In this document: one piece after another, positions 32,088 through 41,625 of the stretch | Layout: each line of letters begins with the position of its first letter | Position numbering within the stretch: position 1 is the stretch's first letter | Assembly (NCBI RefSeq): GCF_051622035.1 | Contig: NC_135356.1 | Location: 16,451,793-16,515,792 of the forward strand | Direction: 5' to 3' | Source: Arctopsyche grandis | Taxonomy: Eukaryota > Arthropoda > Insecta > Trichoptera > Hydropsychidae | Length of the DNA: 64,000 nucleotides | Made by a program: the position numbers and the translations under genes | Notes under the pieces: model-generated | Told to the model about the DNA's origin: nothing | Database searches by the model: none | What the model saw: the letters and a program-made list of their open reading frames with translations, nothing else

Positions 32088-32423
32088 TCAACATAAACAA
32101 TTCAAATGATACAGATAAGAGGTCTTTGCAATCATTTGCAAAGCTAATATGTTGACACACGGCCTTCGCGATAGTGCGTCCGCGTTCCCGTGCTTTATCC
32201 CCGGTCGATGAATGATGGTCACGTTGTACTGGCCCAGAATTTCCAGCCACCTCGCCAACTGGCCCCCCGGTCTTTTGAAGTTCTTCAGCCACGTTAACGC
32301 TGAGTGGTCGGTTCGTAACGTGAACTTCGAGCCCGATAGGTAGTGGTGGAAGTGTTGAATGGCTTTAATTGCCGCCAATTTGGTGAATTGAATTGTGTCC
32401 ACCTTTTCACTGAACTGTTTCAA
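32088..32423 (-). pseudogene. Gypsy RNase H fragment, copy 2
   Basis: Same frame as 29307-29642, with an R-repeat-derived start, the DHSAL motif and an NADALSRRPC ending. Confidence 0.7.
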
Positions 32424-32644
32424 AGTTAATGCTCATAATACATCTAATACATAATATTAATTAAAGACTCTAATGTCAACGATCCTAAGCAGATAGTGTG
32501 TGGTTATTCCACAGGTTTTACCAGATGTTCTATTAATTATTCACTCTTGGCTTTCAATAGACTTGACCAATTTGGTGAATTGAATTATGTCCACCTTTTC
32601 ACTGAACTGTTTCAATGTAAATGCTCATAATACATCTTATACAT
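32420..32644. repeat. R repeats (tandem), left of gag-only element
   Basis: One R unit runs straight into the start of another (TTTCAATGTAAATGCTCATAATACAT). The second is interrupted at TACAT (32640-32644) by the gag-only element and resumes at 35770. Confidence 0.8.
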
Positions 32645-32845
32645 ATAGGATCCGGATGTGAAGGATTCCAAGTGAAACGCGCAGATTAAGTCAGAACTAT
32701 TTATTGTACACGCTCTTCGGGCTTGTCCTCCAACAAGTGACCATAACAACACGCATCCGGTCTTTCCCATGCATACCACACTCATACTTTATCCCTTGCA
32801 GTTTGACCAACCACAATTACGGCTCGTTTAAAAATCATTCCTACA
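32645..32845 (-). repeat. 3' LTR of gag-only element
   Basis: 201 bp, no difference noticed from 35569-35769. The end nearest the left flank is CCTAT rather than the usual CA. Confidence 0.85.
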
Positions 32846-32909
32846 TTTCGGTCATTCCTGACTGTCATTCGCCCTCGGATGACATTCTGTCTTTTATATT
32901 TTTACAGCA

Positions 32910-33100
32910 TTTCATCTCACATTCTTTTACATTTCATCTTCTACTCTATACAATGTATCATCTTACATTCTTTTAAAACATTTCCTCTATCATCCTCAAC
33001 AATGTTTCATCTCACATTCTTTTACATTTCATTTTCCACTCTATACAATGTATCATCTTACATTCTTTTAAAACATTTCCTCTATCATCCTCAACAATGT
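32910..33100. repeat. 95-bp tandem duplication in 3' UTR of gag-only element
   Basis: TTTCATCTCACATTCTTTTA begins at 32910 and again at 33005, followed by matching sequence. Non-coding. Confidence 0.8.
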
Positions 33101-33394
33101 TTAATCTTCCATTCCATAAAATCATCTTATATTCTTCTAAACATGCTTTCAATTGTCACAATTACAATTTAAATCACAATTACAATCATCATCACAACTA
33201 CATTTCAATACACTTATACATCAATCATTTTACAATTTACATAACAATTACAATTATAACAAATTAATCGTTACACATTTCACTACAAATCAATTTTTAC
33301 ATTTCAACACAATTCAATCTTCAATAAAGTTACACATCACAATCATCACAATTAAAATTTAAAATTATTTCAAGCAATACAAAACAGAAAGGTC

Positions 33395-33640
33395 AATACC
33401 TTTACAATGACAAGTTAAATCTTTACATTGGAAACAATCACATTTTAAAACATTACTAGAATTAGCAATAAAACATTAAAATCAATACCTTTACAATGAC
33501 AGGTTAAATCTTTACATCGGAAACAATCACATTTTAAAACATTACTAGAATTAGCAATAAAACATTAAAATCAATACCTTTACAATGACAGGTTAAATCT
33601 TTACACCAGAAACAATCACATTTTAAAACATGATTCAATG
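33395..33640. repeat. 89-bp tandem repeat (about 2.8 copies)
   Basis: AATACCTTTACAATGACA begins at 33395, 33484 and 33573 with few differences between units. It lies between the gag stop and the 3' LTR. Confidence 0.9.
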
Positions 33641-33798
33641 TACCAAGCACTTCCCAAAAAATACTAGAATAAGCAATAAAACATTACACTTTTCAATCAT
33701 CAAATTACAAGTAAGGCTTAACTAAAAACCCTCCAGGTCTTTCACTTATTCTCTAATTCACAAACGCACACTTAACTTCCATCGGTACAACTTAAATA

Positions 33799-35463
33799 CT
33801 ATCCAATGCCCGTGGCGATTCTCCTTGAGCATCCGATGAATCTGCCGTCACCCCACAGATTTTCTGCTAGTAATTTACCATAAATGAAGTCAACACATAT
33901 TGGTTCTGGCTCACTGATACATCCAGTAAGTCTTTTCTCAATCCATGGTTCCATTTTCTTTTCCATTGAATTAACATCAATCCGACTACGACCAAGCTTG
34001 AAAGTGAATACAGTGTCTTTTGGTGTTGAAATTTTGACTGGGTCCCTTAATCCTTCTTGTGATTTAGCCATATCTTTCTCTTTGTCTTTATGTTTTTCCT
34101 TTTCTTTATTCTCATCTTCAGAATTCTTCAAATGACTACAATCCTTAGATCCTTTTCCAAATTGATCATCGGGTGGTTCATCTGTATTTGAAAACGGTAT
34201 GTCTCCGTAGTCCCAAAGTCTTCTTCTTTGCAATCCATCACCGTCCATACTTCCATCAGCCAGGTTCACACCTCCATCAGCCATGTTCGCATCGTCCTCT
34301 TCATCATTGGAAACAATGAGTTCTCTTTGAGCAGACATCTCTCGTGAAGCCCGTTGCTGCAAAGGTCTTTTTCTGTGCAAACCATCACTGTTCACACTTA
34401 CATCAGCCAGGTTCACACCTCTATCAGCCATGTTTGCATCGTCCTCTTCATCATTGGAAACAATGAGTTCTCTTTGAGCAGACATCTCTCGTGAAGCCCG
34501 TTGCTGCAAAGGTCTTTTACATGCCTGTTGCCACACTTCCTTACGATCCCTCATGTCTTGCTCTTTTTTCCTCCTCGGCAGACTCCGTTCTAAGTTAACC
34601 TCCATCAAAACACACGGTTTTTTAACACATTTCACTTTGCTGCCGTCAATGCACATAAGAACGGATTCTGTGATAGGGCTACCCAACAGGGCGGCACCCG
34701 GGATACTGACTTCTTTTCTTATTTCTTCTTGTATTGTCAAGACAGTCTTTGTTTTGGTGCTGTTACATTGAGCTGATATGTGCCCAAACTCGTTGCAATT
34801 GAAGCAGCGGGTTCCTCTCGTCTTAAACCTACAGTCGGCTGCTAAATGACCACGTCCACCACAATTGTAGCATCGTGAACTCAGTCTTTCTCGGTTTTCA
34901 CGGTTTCTCACGGATCCCGTCACCCTGGGTTCGTCGTCTGGTGTTTCACCGGCCCCACTTGAATCGGAGTCAATGGGCCCTGCTTGTGCAAGCATTTCTC
35001 GTTCTTCAAAGACGAGCTCTTCGTCATCCCACTGGAACTCTTCTATCAGTTTCTGCTTAAGGATAGTCCATGATGTAATTATCCCTTCTGAATCCAGGAA
35101 CATTCTCGCTGTTCCTACGCAATATATTCTCCCGTAGACCAGTTGCTCCAGGGGCGTCCAGTGGAAGAACTTCGCAAATTCTTCCATGCGCACAATCCAC
35201 TGGCTGATTGGCACACCGCCGATCCCCTTAAACCGTGGCGCGTATGTCTCGAATTTGTCTCTGTCAAAATATGGCACTTCGTCTTCTTCTTCCTCTTCAT
35301 CGTCGTCGTCATCATCTTCGTCTAAGTCCGCGAACCTCTGCATCTCCACGACAGTTAGCCGACGTAAAACTGACGCTGATAATGGCGCTATCGTTCTGGA
35401 TATCATCATCGTCGTGTGGCGTGTTCGCTGACGTGACGTCACCGACTTCCGCATTCTCGTCAT
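33799..35463 (-). CDS. Gag protein of non-autonomous gypsy-type element
   Basis: A minus-strand frame of 554 residues from the first ATG at 35463. Order: a basic N-terminus; an acidic D/E run (about residues 48-62); a capsid-like region with FETYAPRFKGIGGVPISQWI and a WTILKQKLIEEF segment; two CCHC zinc knuckles (CYNCGGRGHLAADC and CFNCNEFGHISAQC) that would bind RNA; then a segment (GAALLGSPITESVLMCIDGS) that may be a protease relic without a catalytic DTG; a 49-residue direct duplication; a K/E-rich stretch; and a C-terminus I cannot assign. Gag would package the element RNA. The intact frame and identical LTRs suggest it may still be supplied in trans. Confidence 0.75.
   Translation of the reverse strand: MTRMRKSVTSRQRTRHTTMMISRTIAPLSASVLRRLTVVEMQRFADLDEDDDDDDEEEEEDEVPYFDRDKFETYAPRFKGIGGVPISQWIVRMEEFAKFFHWTPLEQLVYGRIYCVGTARMFLDSEGIITSWTILKQKLIEEFQWDDEELVFEEREMLAQAGPIDSDSSGAGETPDDEPRVTGSVRNRENRERLSSRCYNCGGRGHLAADCRFKTRGTRCFNCNEFGHISAQCNSTKTKTVLTIQEEIRKEVSIPGAALLGSPITESVLMCIDGSKVKCVKKPCVLMEVNLERSLPRRKKEQDMRDRKEVWQQACKRPLQQRASREMSAQRELIVSNDEEDDANMADRGVNLADVSVNSDGLHRKRPLQQRASREMSAQRELIVSNDEEDDANMADGGVNLADGSMDGDGLQRRRLWDYGDIPFSNTDEPPDDQFGKGSKDCSHLKNSEDENKEKEKHKDKEKDMAKSQEGLRDPVKISTPKDTVFTFKLGRSRIDVNSMEKKMEPWIEKRLTGCISEPEPICVDFIYGKLLAENLWGDGRFIGCSRRIATGIG
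34225..34518 (-). repeat. 147-bp in-frame duplication inside gag
   Basis: The string GGAAACAATGAGTTCTCTTT recurs 147 bp apart (34309 and 34456). Each copy encodes RPLQQRASREMSAQREL followed by an acidic NDEEDDANMAD stretch; the copies differ at several residues. Confidence 0.9.
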
Positions 35464-35568
35464 CGCGCGCGCGTCCTAACCTCAACTGTCAAAACTCCGC
35501 GTCGTCGTCTGACCGCTTCTGGCTGTCACTCGAAATGTCTTCAGGCATCCCGGACAAAGCCCCCAAAT

Positions 35569-35769
35569 ATAGGATCCGGATGTGAAGGATTCCAAGTGAA
35601 ACGCGCAGATTAAGTCAGAACTATTTATTGTACACGCTCTTCGGGCTTGTCCTCCAACAAGTGACCATAACAACACGCATCCGGTCTTTCCCATGCATAC
35701 CACACTCATACTTTATCCCTTGCAGTTTGACCAACCACAATTACGGCTCGTTTAAAAATCATTCCTACA
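35569..35769 (-). repeat. 5' LTR of gag-only element
   Basis: 201-bp LTR followed on the minus strand by the primer-binding site at about 35548-35568. Confidence 0.85.
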
Positions 35770-36020
35770 TACATAATATTAATTAAAGACTCTAAAGTCA
35801 ACGATCCTAAGCAGATAGTGTGTGGTTATTAAACAGCTTTTACCAGATGTTCTATTAATTATTCACTCTTGGCTTTCAATAGACTTGACCAATTTGGTGA
35901 ATTGAATTATGTCCACTTATTCACTGAACTGTTTCAATGTCATTGCTCCGCGATAGTAATATCCGATTTGAAATTTATTTTGTTACTAATCATAGTAATA
36001 TATTATTATAATGTTAATAT
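35770..36020. repeat. R repeat, right part after gag-only element
   Basis: Resumes with TACATAATATTAATTAAAG and runs to AATGTTAATAT, where the gypsy solo LTR sits. Confidence 0.8.
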
Positions 36021-36306
36021 TGAAGAGTATTCAGAGGTAAGTAGAGTCAGGTCGAGGTAAATGAAAACACGCAGGCAGGTTCCAAGTCTTTATTGCTGCT
36101 CGTCCGGTGGAGTTCACGATCCGAATGCCACCGTTCGAGAGCGCACCATACTTATAAATACTCAGCGCTCAGCGCATACACGTAAATGTGTATAGTCATT
36201 GGTCAAGGAGTCTGGTGCAGCCATTGGCCGCAACGCCCGACTCCACCATTGGTCGGCGTCACCATGACGTCACCGGTCTACGGGCGTCTCTCTTAATAAC
36301 TTTACA
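36021..36306 (-). mobile_element. Gypsy solo LTR
   Basis: 286 bp, same family as 29918-30203, with three substitutions noticed. It is flanked by ATAT on both sides (36017-36020 and 36307-36310), and the uninterrupted target GTTAATATGTACAGCG exists at 2595 and 4855. Confidence 0.85.
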
Positions 36307-36374
36307 ATATGTACAGCGTTATAGGAAAAATAGCTCAAAAACCTATTTTTAATTCTTTTGTTAATTATCTTTAA

Positions 36375-36772
36375 TTAATTTTGGAATACATCAGATGATG
36401 GATAACATAGTCCACCCAAATTGCGCAAATTAATGAGCTTGTGAAACCACATTTCTTCTGTTGCTAACAGACTTGCAATACAGTCTTCACATTTAATTTT
36501 TTTCATTAATAATCGAACTACACACCCCGAGATGTAACCGATAATTTGGCGACTATTATCTGACAACATTTGCGAAACTAATTCATAAGTCAAAAATTTT
36601 GACGTTGTTTCGCTATATCCTATTTCAACAACATTTTCATCAATTTCATCCTCAAAACGATATTTTGAAGACGTTTGATTGATTTGTTGAATAGCTGATG
36701 TACAATTTAGTATAGTAATATTTTCAAGAGGTATGCAGTTTCCATTAAATGAAGATCTTAGTACTAGGTGGT
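36375..36772 (-). pseudogene. P-type transposase, C-terminal part (remnant 1)
   Basis: The minus strand encodes the same C-terminal region as 2663-3113, with a few substitutions (ENVVEIGYSE versus ENIVEIGYSE), and stops at 36375. Its upstream half is at 40942-41407, on the other side of the BEL element. A frame from inside the BEL LTR (37109) reads through into it without a stop, giving a 244-residue LTR-transposase chimera that is probably accidental. Confidence 0.75.
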
Positions 36773-37415
36773 TGTACAGACTCCAGGGATGTTCAACTCG
36801 AGAGCACCCCGGAAGTCGGTTTCTTAGAAGCTCGTGGTAAGCGTGGGCGGGGCTGGTTTCCTCCAAGGGATCCACAGGTCGTCGTCTGCGGTCTGGTCTC
36901 TGCTGCTGTCGGCTCGGCTCGATGTATATCTCTCTCTCTCTCGTACAGTGTGCGTAAGTGAGGGTGATACGGGACAAAGGCGGGAAATTGAATAGTAATG
37001 AAAACAGGTTATAATTCTGTTTGTATGGTGACTGTATTTTATATATATATGTATATACAGAGATCAAGCAGGGGGGAGTCCGACTTGAAATTAGCGCGCA
37101 CGTGTTCAAGAGGTTATGGTAACCTCACTCAACCACGTGGCTCCGTGATCTGACTTCGACGAAGAGAGACCAGGAATTCCTCACTTCTCACCGGACGTAT
37201 ACTGAAGCTGTACTTCCAGTATCGTCTGCCGATCAAGGCTGAGCTGATCGGGACTCGGTGGTGGGAACCAACTCGGTAGCGAACAGAGATGTTCACTCGA
37301 CCGACGCGGAAAACGAATAGAATGCGGGGACGCGCGCTCGGCGCCGATCTCCCTCCAAACCGGCTCCTTTGGTCGTAACGCCACGAAAGCTGACCATGAA
37401 GACTTGGTCGGAACA
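36773..37415 (-). repeat. BEL 3' LTR
   Basis: 643 bp; it lacks 19 bp between two G runs (near 37076) that the 5' LTR keeps. Confidence 0.85.
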
Positions 37416-37832
37416 TACTCCCCCCGTTGGAAGTCAGAGGATCGAATTCCAAAACAAACAAGAATTAATGGTGCACAAGCGATAAGCAAAAAAATAACAA
37501 CAAAATAAAAAACAACACAACAAAATAACCCAGTCAGCAAACAAAATAACATTAGTCCACCGTCAGTTTCCCATCCTACATAAGCAGCTGACTAAGCCGG
37601 CAAGAAACAAACAAAAAATAGACAAACAAACAACCAAAACACCAACAAATAACCAACACCAATGCTAGGTAACAATATTGTTCAATCGTTATATGTCCCA
37701 ATCTATCCTGATAGCTCTATTACAAAGCACCAATCAAACCAACAAGAGAAGCATAAAAGAAAAGCAACTCAAAAACTTAAGTTAAAACACATAAACTGAA
37801 TCCACAACACAGATACAAACAACGCGCCAACT

Positions 37833-40124
37833 TTAATGTGGGACGTTATGAACGTTCGCCACACCGTTGCACAAATTCACTGAGTGCTGCTCGACTGGCA
37901 GTCGAGCTACTCGCCGGACTGCTCGCTTGGTGTTGCTGATGGAGGAGTAGTAGGACCTACTCCTGTGCCCCTGTCTGCCAGGGGCCGCTGCTGCATGTGC
38001 TGGTGTGGTAGCACCCTCGCTCCGGGCTGATCGACCAGATCCTCCTGCTGTTGCGCAACTAGTGGTGCGCCAACTAGGAACTGGCCAGGAGTTATGGGAG
38101 CTGGGTTGGGAAGGTCGAAAGATGTGAGGGTTAAAGGGCGCGGGTACATTGCGCTTCGGCAAGCGGGATCTTCGTACCGCGGAAATACGCGATTCGTCCA
38201 GGGGACGCGTAACTGTCTTGACTGGACGTCTCGCGCCAAAACAAGATAACGGATCACGACCCGTTGTGTGATGGCAATTCCGAGAATCGCTTGAAACTGT
38301 GGGCGCTTCTAGAGAGCCGCCCAATATCCAGCCGAAAGCTGTATTCATCATCGCGATGCGTCCTCCTCTGTCACCGCGTGACTTGGAGGGAACTAAAATG
38401 GTACGTTTGCCATTGCGTAACATCGCATGATAGGCGTCGCTGCCTATCACCATATCCACTGTACCGGGAATATCGAATGACGGATCGGCAAGTGGGAGAT
38501 GAAGCGGCAAATGGCTCCGAATCTCGGACACGTTGCGCGATGGAAGTTGATTCGCGATCTCGGGCATTATTGCGCAATCGAGATCAACACTGGAGCCCTG
38601 ATTGGGGATGCGCGGTAGAATTCGAATTACCGCGCCACTAGTAATGGACGTCCTATTTGAACCTATTCCTACCAGGTTGACGTCCATCCTTTTCGACTTT
38701 AAGGCGAGTCGCCTTCTTAAGTCTTCAGAGATGAGGTTGAGTTCGGAGCCGTTATCTAACAATGCTCGAACCTTGTGCGAACGCCCATCTCCGCCGCGAA
38801 CTTGTACTTCCACGGTGGATAACAGGACAGTTCGGGCGTGAGAAGGCGATACGCGTCTCACCGAGTGTAAAACCAACGATGATTTTACGGGTTTGGCGTT
38901 CTCTGATTTCTTTGGGCTCCGATAATGTTTGGCCTTATTTGAAGGCGAAGTTTGGTATGGAGTTGAGTCATGTAACATGGTGTGATGGGCATGACCGCAT
39001 TTGAAGCATCTCTGCTTTGTTTGGCACGCGTGAACTATGTGCCCTGGCCTCAAGCAGTTGAGACATAGTCGACGTTTTATGGCGTTCGACCTACGCTCAT
39101 CACCGCTCATTTGGCGGAATGATGGACAGGCTAGCAGAGAATGACTTCCGCTGCAACTGATGCAGGAGGGGCGTTCCCTCCTCACATGCAGAACTGCTGC
39201 CTTCGGATTCGTAATGGTTCTTGGTCGAGGATTCGACTCGCCTTTTAAGACGAAGTCGGCATTTGCCATCGATTGGCACTGAAGCGTCAGAAATTCGATG
39301 AGTTTGTGGAATGTGCACTCCTCATGTTTTGGCGCTTGAAGCTCCCATTGTCGAACCGTGTATCGATCGAGCTTCCTAGTGATGCACATGACCAAAATGT
39401 CGTCCCAAGTGTCGACCGGAACGCCCAAGTTGGCCAGTGCACGGACGTGCATGCTAAAATCGTCTATGCAGCGATGCAAACTTGCGTAACTATTGGACGC
39501 AATTTGTTCCGCATCCAATATTGCGCGAATGTGGGACTGAACAACAATTTTTTTATTGTTGTAGCGCTGCTCCAGAATGGACCAAGCGCGGGAGAAGGAA
39601 TCATCAGATAACTCTAAGCCACTGACTACGCGATTGGGTTCTCCTTTTAGGACTGCCAACAAGTATTGGAAACGGGCGAGTTGAGAAGTTTCGCCGGCCA
39701 TAGCGACCAAGAAGCGTTGTGAGAAAAGGGGCCAATTTTGGACGTTGCCTTCGAAGGTGGGCAACTCCAAACGGGGCAATTTTATTGCCGAATTTGATTG
39801 CGATACAGCGGAAATCGTGACGGCAGCGCCACCTACCGGCGACGCGCTCAGTTGCAGCTCCCGCAATCTGAGCATTTCCATACATCGTTCGAGGGCGATT
39901 AAGTATTCCGTCTCGAACTCGTCAATGACGGACTCGGAGGCCCGAGCCTCCGCTTCGTCCAGCTCGTCAATCTGAGCTTGGACCGATTCGAAATCAGACA
40001 ACAGAGGTTTAATTATCTCGAGTCTGATTTGGAGCATGGAAATACTCAGATCCCCCTCCAAATGGTTCGCATTTCTCGTTAACCGAGCGCGAATGCTTTT
40101 CCGCGTATTCCGAAGTGCTTCCAT
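37833..40124 (-). CDS. BEL gag-protease fused to integrase tail (deletion derivative)
   Basis: About 763 residues from the ATG at 40124. Order: an N-terminal helical region; the Pao gag domain (LPRLELPTFEGNVQNWPLF ... DDILVMCITRKLDRYTVRQW); cysteine/histidine knuckles (CISCSGSHSLLAC, then CLNCLRPGHIVHAC and CFKCGHAHH); and an A17-type aspartic protease (VRALLDNGSELNLISEDLRR ... VDMVIGSDAYHAML ... NTAFGWILGG). The protease has DNG where DSG/DTG is usual, keeping the Asp. The frame then passes a junction into sequence ending NTKRAVRRVARLPVE, which resembles the last residues of BEL integrases. RT, RNase H and the integrase core are deleted. Gag could assemble particles, but the element cannot copy itself unaided. 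Confidence 0.8.
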   Translation of the reverse strand: MEALRNTRKSIRARLTRNANHLEGDLSISMLQIRLEIIKPLLSDFESVQAQIDELDEAEARASESVIDEFETEYLIALERCMEMLRLRELQLSASPVGGAAVTISAVSQSNSAIKLPRLELPTFEGNVQNWPLFSQRFLVAMAGETSQLARFQYLLAVLKGEPNRVVSGLELSDDSFSRAWSILEQRYNNKKIVVQSHIRAILDAEQIASNSYASLHRCIDDFSMHVRALANLGVPVDTWDDILVMCITRKLDRYTVRQWELQAPKHEECTFHKLIEFLTLQCQSMANADFVLKGESNPRPRTITNPKAAVLHVRRERPSCISCSGSHSLLACPSFRQMSGDERRSNAIKRRLCLNCLRPGHIVHACQTKQRCFKCGHAHHTMLHDSTPYQTSPSNKAKHYRSPKKSENAKPVKSSLVLHSVRRVSPSHARTVLLSTVEVQVRGGDGRSHKVRALLDNGSELNLISEDLRRRLALKSKRMDVNLVGIGSNRTSITSGAVIRILPRIPNQGSSVDLDCAIMPEIANQLPSRNVSEIRSHLPLHLPLADPSFDIPGTVDMVIGSDAYHAMLRNGKRTILVPSKSRGDRGGRIAMMNTAFGWILGGSLEAPTVSSDSRNCHHTTGRDPLSCFGARRPVKTVTRPLDESRISAVRRSRLPKRNVPAPFNPHIFRPSQPSSHNSWPVPSWRTTSCATAGGSGRSARSEGATTPAHAAAAPGRQGHRSRSYYSSISNTKRAVRRVARLPVEQHSVNLCNGVANVHNVPH
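37907..38257 (-). pseudogene. BEL integrase C-terminal remnant in a second frame
   Basis: Shifted relative to the gag-protease frame, the minus strand reads LTLTSFDLPNPAPITPGQFL, then VGAPLVAQ. This corresponds to the DPxxxxxLTPGHFLIGxPL motif near the C-terminus of BEL integrases. It shows that the deletion joined the protease region to the integrase tail and that the frame has shifted since. Confidence 0.65.
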
Positions 40125-40279
40125 TTTGGACACGACAAAAATAAACAATGGACACGGGAAAAGAAACAAAATGGCGACCAAAAATCACAACAACAACAGA
40201 AAAATGCTAATTACGACCAACCTAGATTAGACGACGTTGACAGACCAGCTCTGGAGGATTCGGCTATCGAAGGACCAAA

Positions 40280-40941
40280 TGTACAGACTCCAGGGATGTT
40301 CAACTCGAGAGCACCCCGGAAGTCGGTTTCTTAGAAGCTCGTGGTAAGCGTGGGCGGGGCTGGTTTCCTCCAAGGGATCCACAGGTCGTCGTCTGCGGTC
40401 TGGTCTCTGCTGCTGTCGGCTCGGCTCGATGTATATCTCTCTCTCTCTCGTACAGTGTGCGTAAGTGAGGGTGATACGGGACAAAGGCGGGAAATTGAAT
40501 AGTAATGAAAACAGGTTATAATTCTGTTTGTATGGTGACTGTATTTTATATATATATGTATATACAGAGATCAAGCAGGGGGGACAGAAAAAGGGGGGGG
40601 GGAGTCCGACTTGAAATTAGCGCGCACGTGTTCAAGAGGTTATGGTAACCTCACTCAACCACGTGGCTCCGTGATCTGACTTCGACGAAGAGAGACCAGG
40701 AATTCCTCACTTCTCACCGGACGTATACTGAAGCTGTACTTCCAGTATCGTCTGCCGATCAAGGCTGAGCTGATCGGGACTCGGTGGTGGGAACCAACTC
40801 GGTAGCGAACAGAGATGTTCACTCGACCGACGCGGAAAACGAATAGAATGCGGGGACGCGCGCTCGGCGCCGATCTCCCTCCAAACCGGCTCCTTTGGTC
40901 GTAACGCCACGAAAGCTGACCATGAATACTTGGTCGGAACA
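40280..40941 (-). repeat. BEL 5' LTR
   Basis: 662 bp, same as 905-1566 in the other unit. Confidence 0.85.
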
Positions 40942-41407
40942 GTGGTTTAGTAGCTTCTTGTATATTGATTTAAACTGTCGGCAATTGGGGTTATTATTAT
41001 ATCCTCCCATGTGATCTGATGTTTCCAAATAGCAACTCAATGTGATCCTGACTAAATTTGTAGGTTGGAATGAATTTTAAACATTTTTCATCCTGAATTA
41101 TATTATTATACACAGTTTTCAAACTTTGTATATCAACTATGAGTCCCAAAAACCCAGTTTTATTTTTAGTTTCGATCAAATTTTTTATCTTTTGAGCTAT
41201 TTTTACTTCCGTTACTCCATTTATTTTCTTTGTGGTTTTCGTTCTAATGGTTATTTTTAGTAAACGTAGATAATCTGTAGCGTCATCTAAGAATTTAAAA
41301 ATTTCATTTTTATTCCCCTCAAATAATGGATGTTTGGTAATTGAACTATTCGTCACATTGGAGTGGTCACAAAGACAATTTTTGCCATGAAAATCGCGAA
41401 TACACAA
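40942..41407 (-). pseudogene. P-type transposase, middle part (remnant 1, copy B)
   Basis: Copy of 1567-2032. Here both sides of the BEL insertion are in the window, so the break after KKLLNH and its continuation at 36772 can be read directly. Confidence 0.75.
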
Positions 41408-41625
41408 TATTTAGCACTCAAGTTCTCGTTACTATGATAGTTATCGTTAGTATGATGGACTTTTCGGCTGCCAGATGTTCCGTTATAGAGATTTTAGTGA
41501 CTTTGTGACGAGTAATTTGTGACCAGTAATCACCGAACCGGATGTTTATACCCAAGATGTCCTAAATTTCGAGAATTTAATATGTCAAACAGATCGTTCA
41601 TTTTTTGAATAAATTTACAGGTGGC

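Larger units (their letters stand above)
31556..32508. repeat. 953-bp duplicated gypsy block, copy 2
   Basis: Partner of 28775-29727. Here the pol frame continues naturally from the block into the integrase, so this is probably the original arrangement and the first copy the derived one. Confidence 0.85.
32645..35769 (-). mobile_element. Non-autonomous gag-only LTR retrotransposon, complete
   Basis: Two LTRs that look identical (201 bp; 35569-35769 is 5', 32645-32845 is 3') begin TGTAGGAATG on the minus strand. They are flanked by a TACAT target duplication (32640-32644 and 35770-35774). Next to the 5' LTR is TTTGGGGGCTTTGTCCGGGA, a primer-binding site like those of many gypsy-type elements. 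The only frame is gag; pol is absent. Identical LTRs indicate recent insertion, so mobility must rely on another element's enzymes. Confidence 0.85.
36773..40941 (-). mobile_element. BEL/Pao retrotransposon with internal pol deletion
   Basis: Complete from LTR to LTR: 5' LTR 40280-40941, internal 37416-40279 (2,864 bp), 3' LTR 36773-37415. The target duplication is GTGGT (36768-36772 and 40942-40946). The primer-binding site follows the 5' LTR, and the polypurine tract AACGGGGGGAGTA directly precedes the 3' LTR. A full BEL internal region is normally 5-6 kb; RT, RNase H and most of the integrase are missing here. The two LTRs differ mainly by a 19-bp G-rich indel and an ATAC/AGAC change. Confidence 0.85.

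Noticed and set aside
39375..39376. Duplication junction at the period start
   Set aside because: The BEL gag frame runs through without change; the position only reflects where the window begins.
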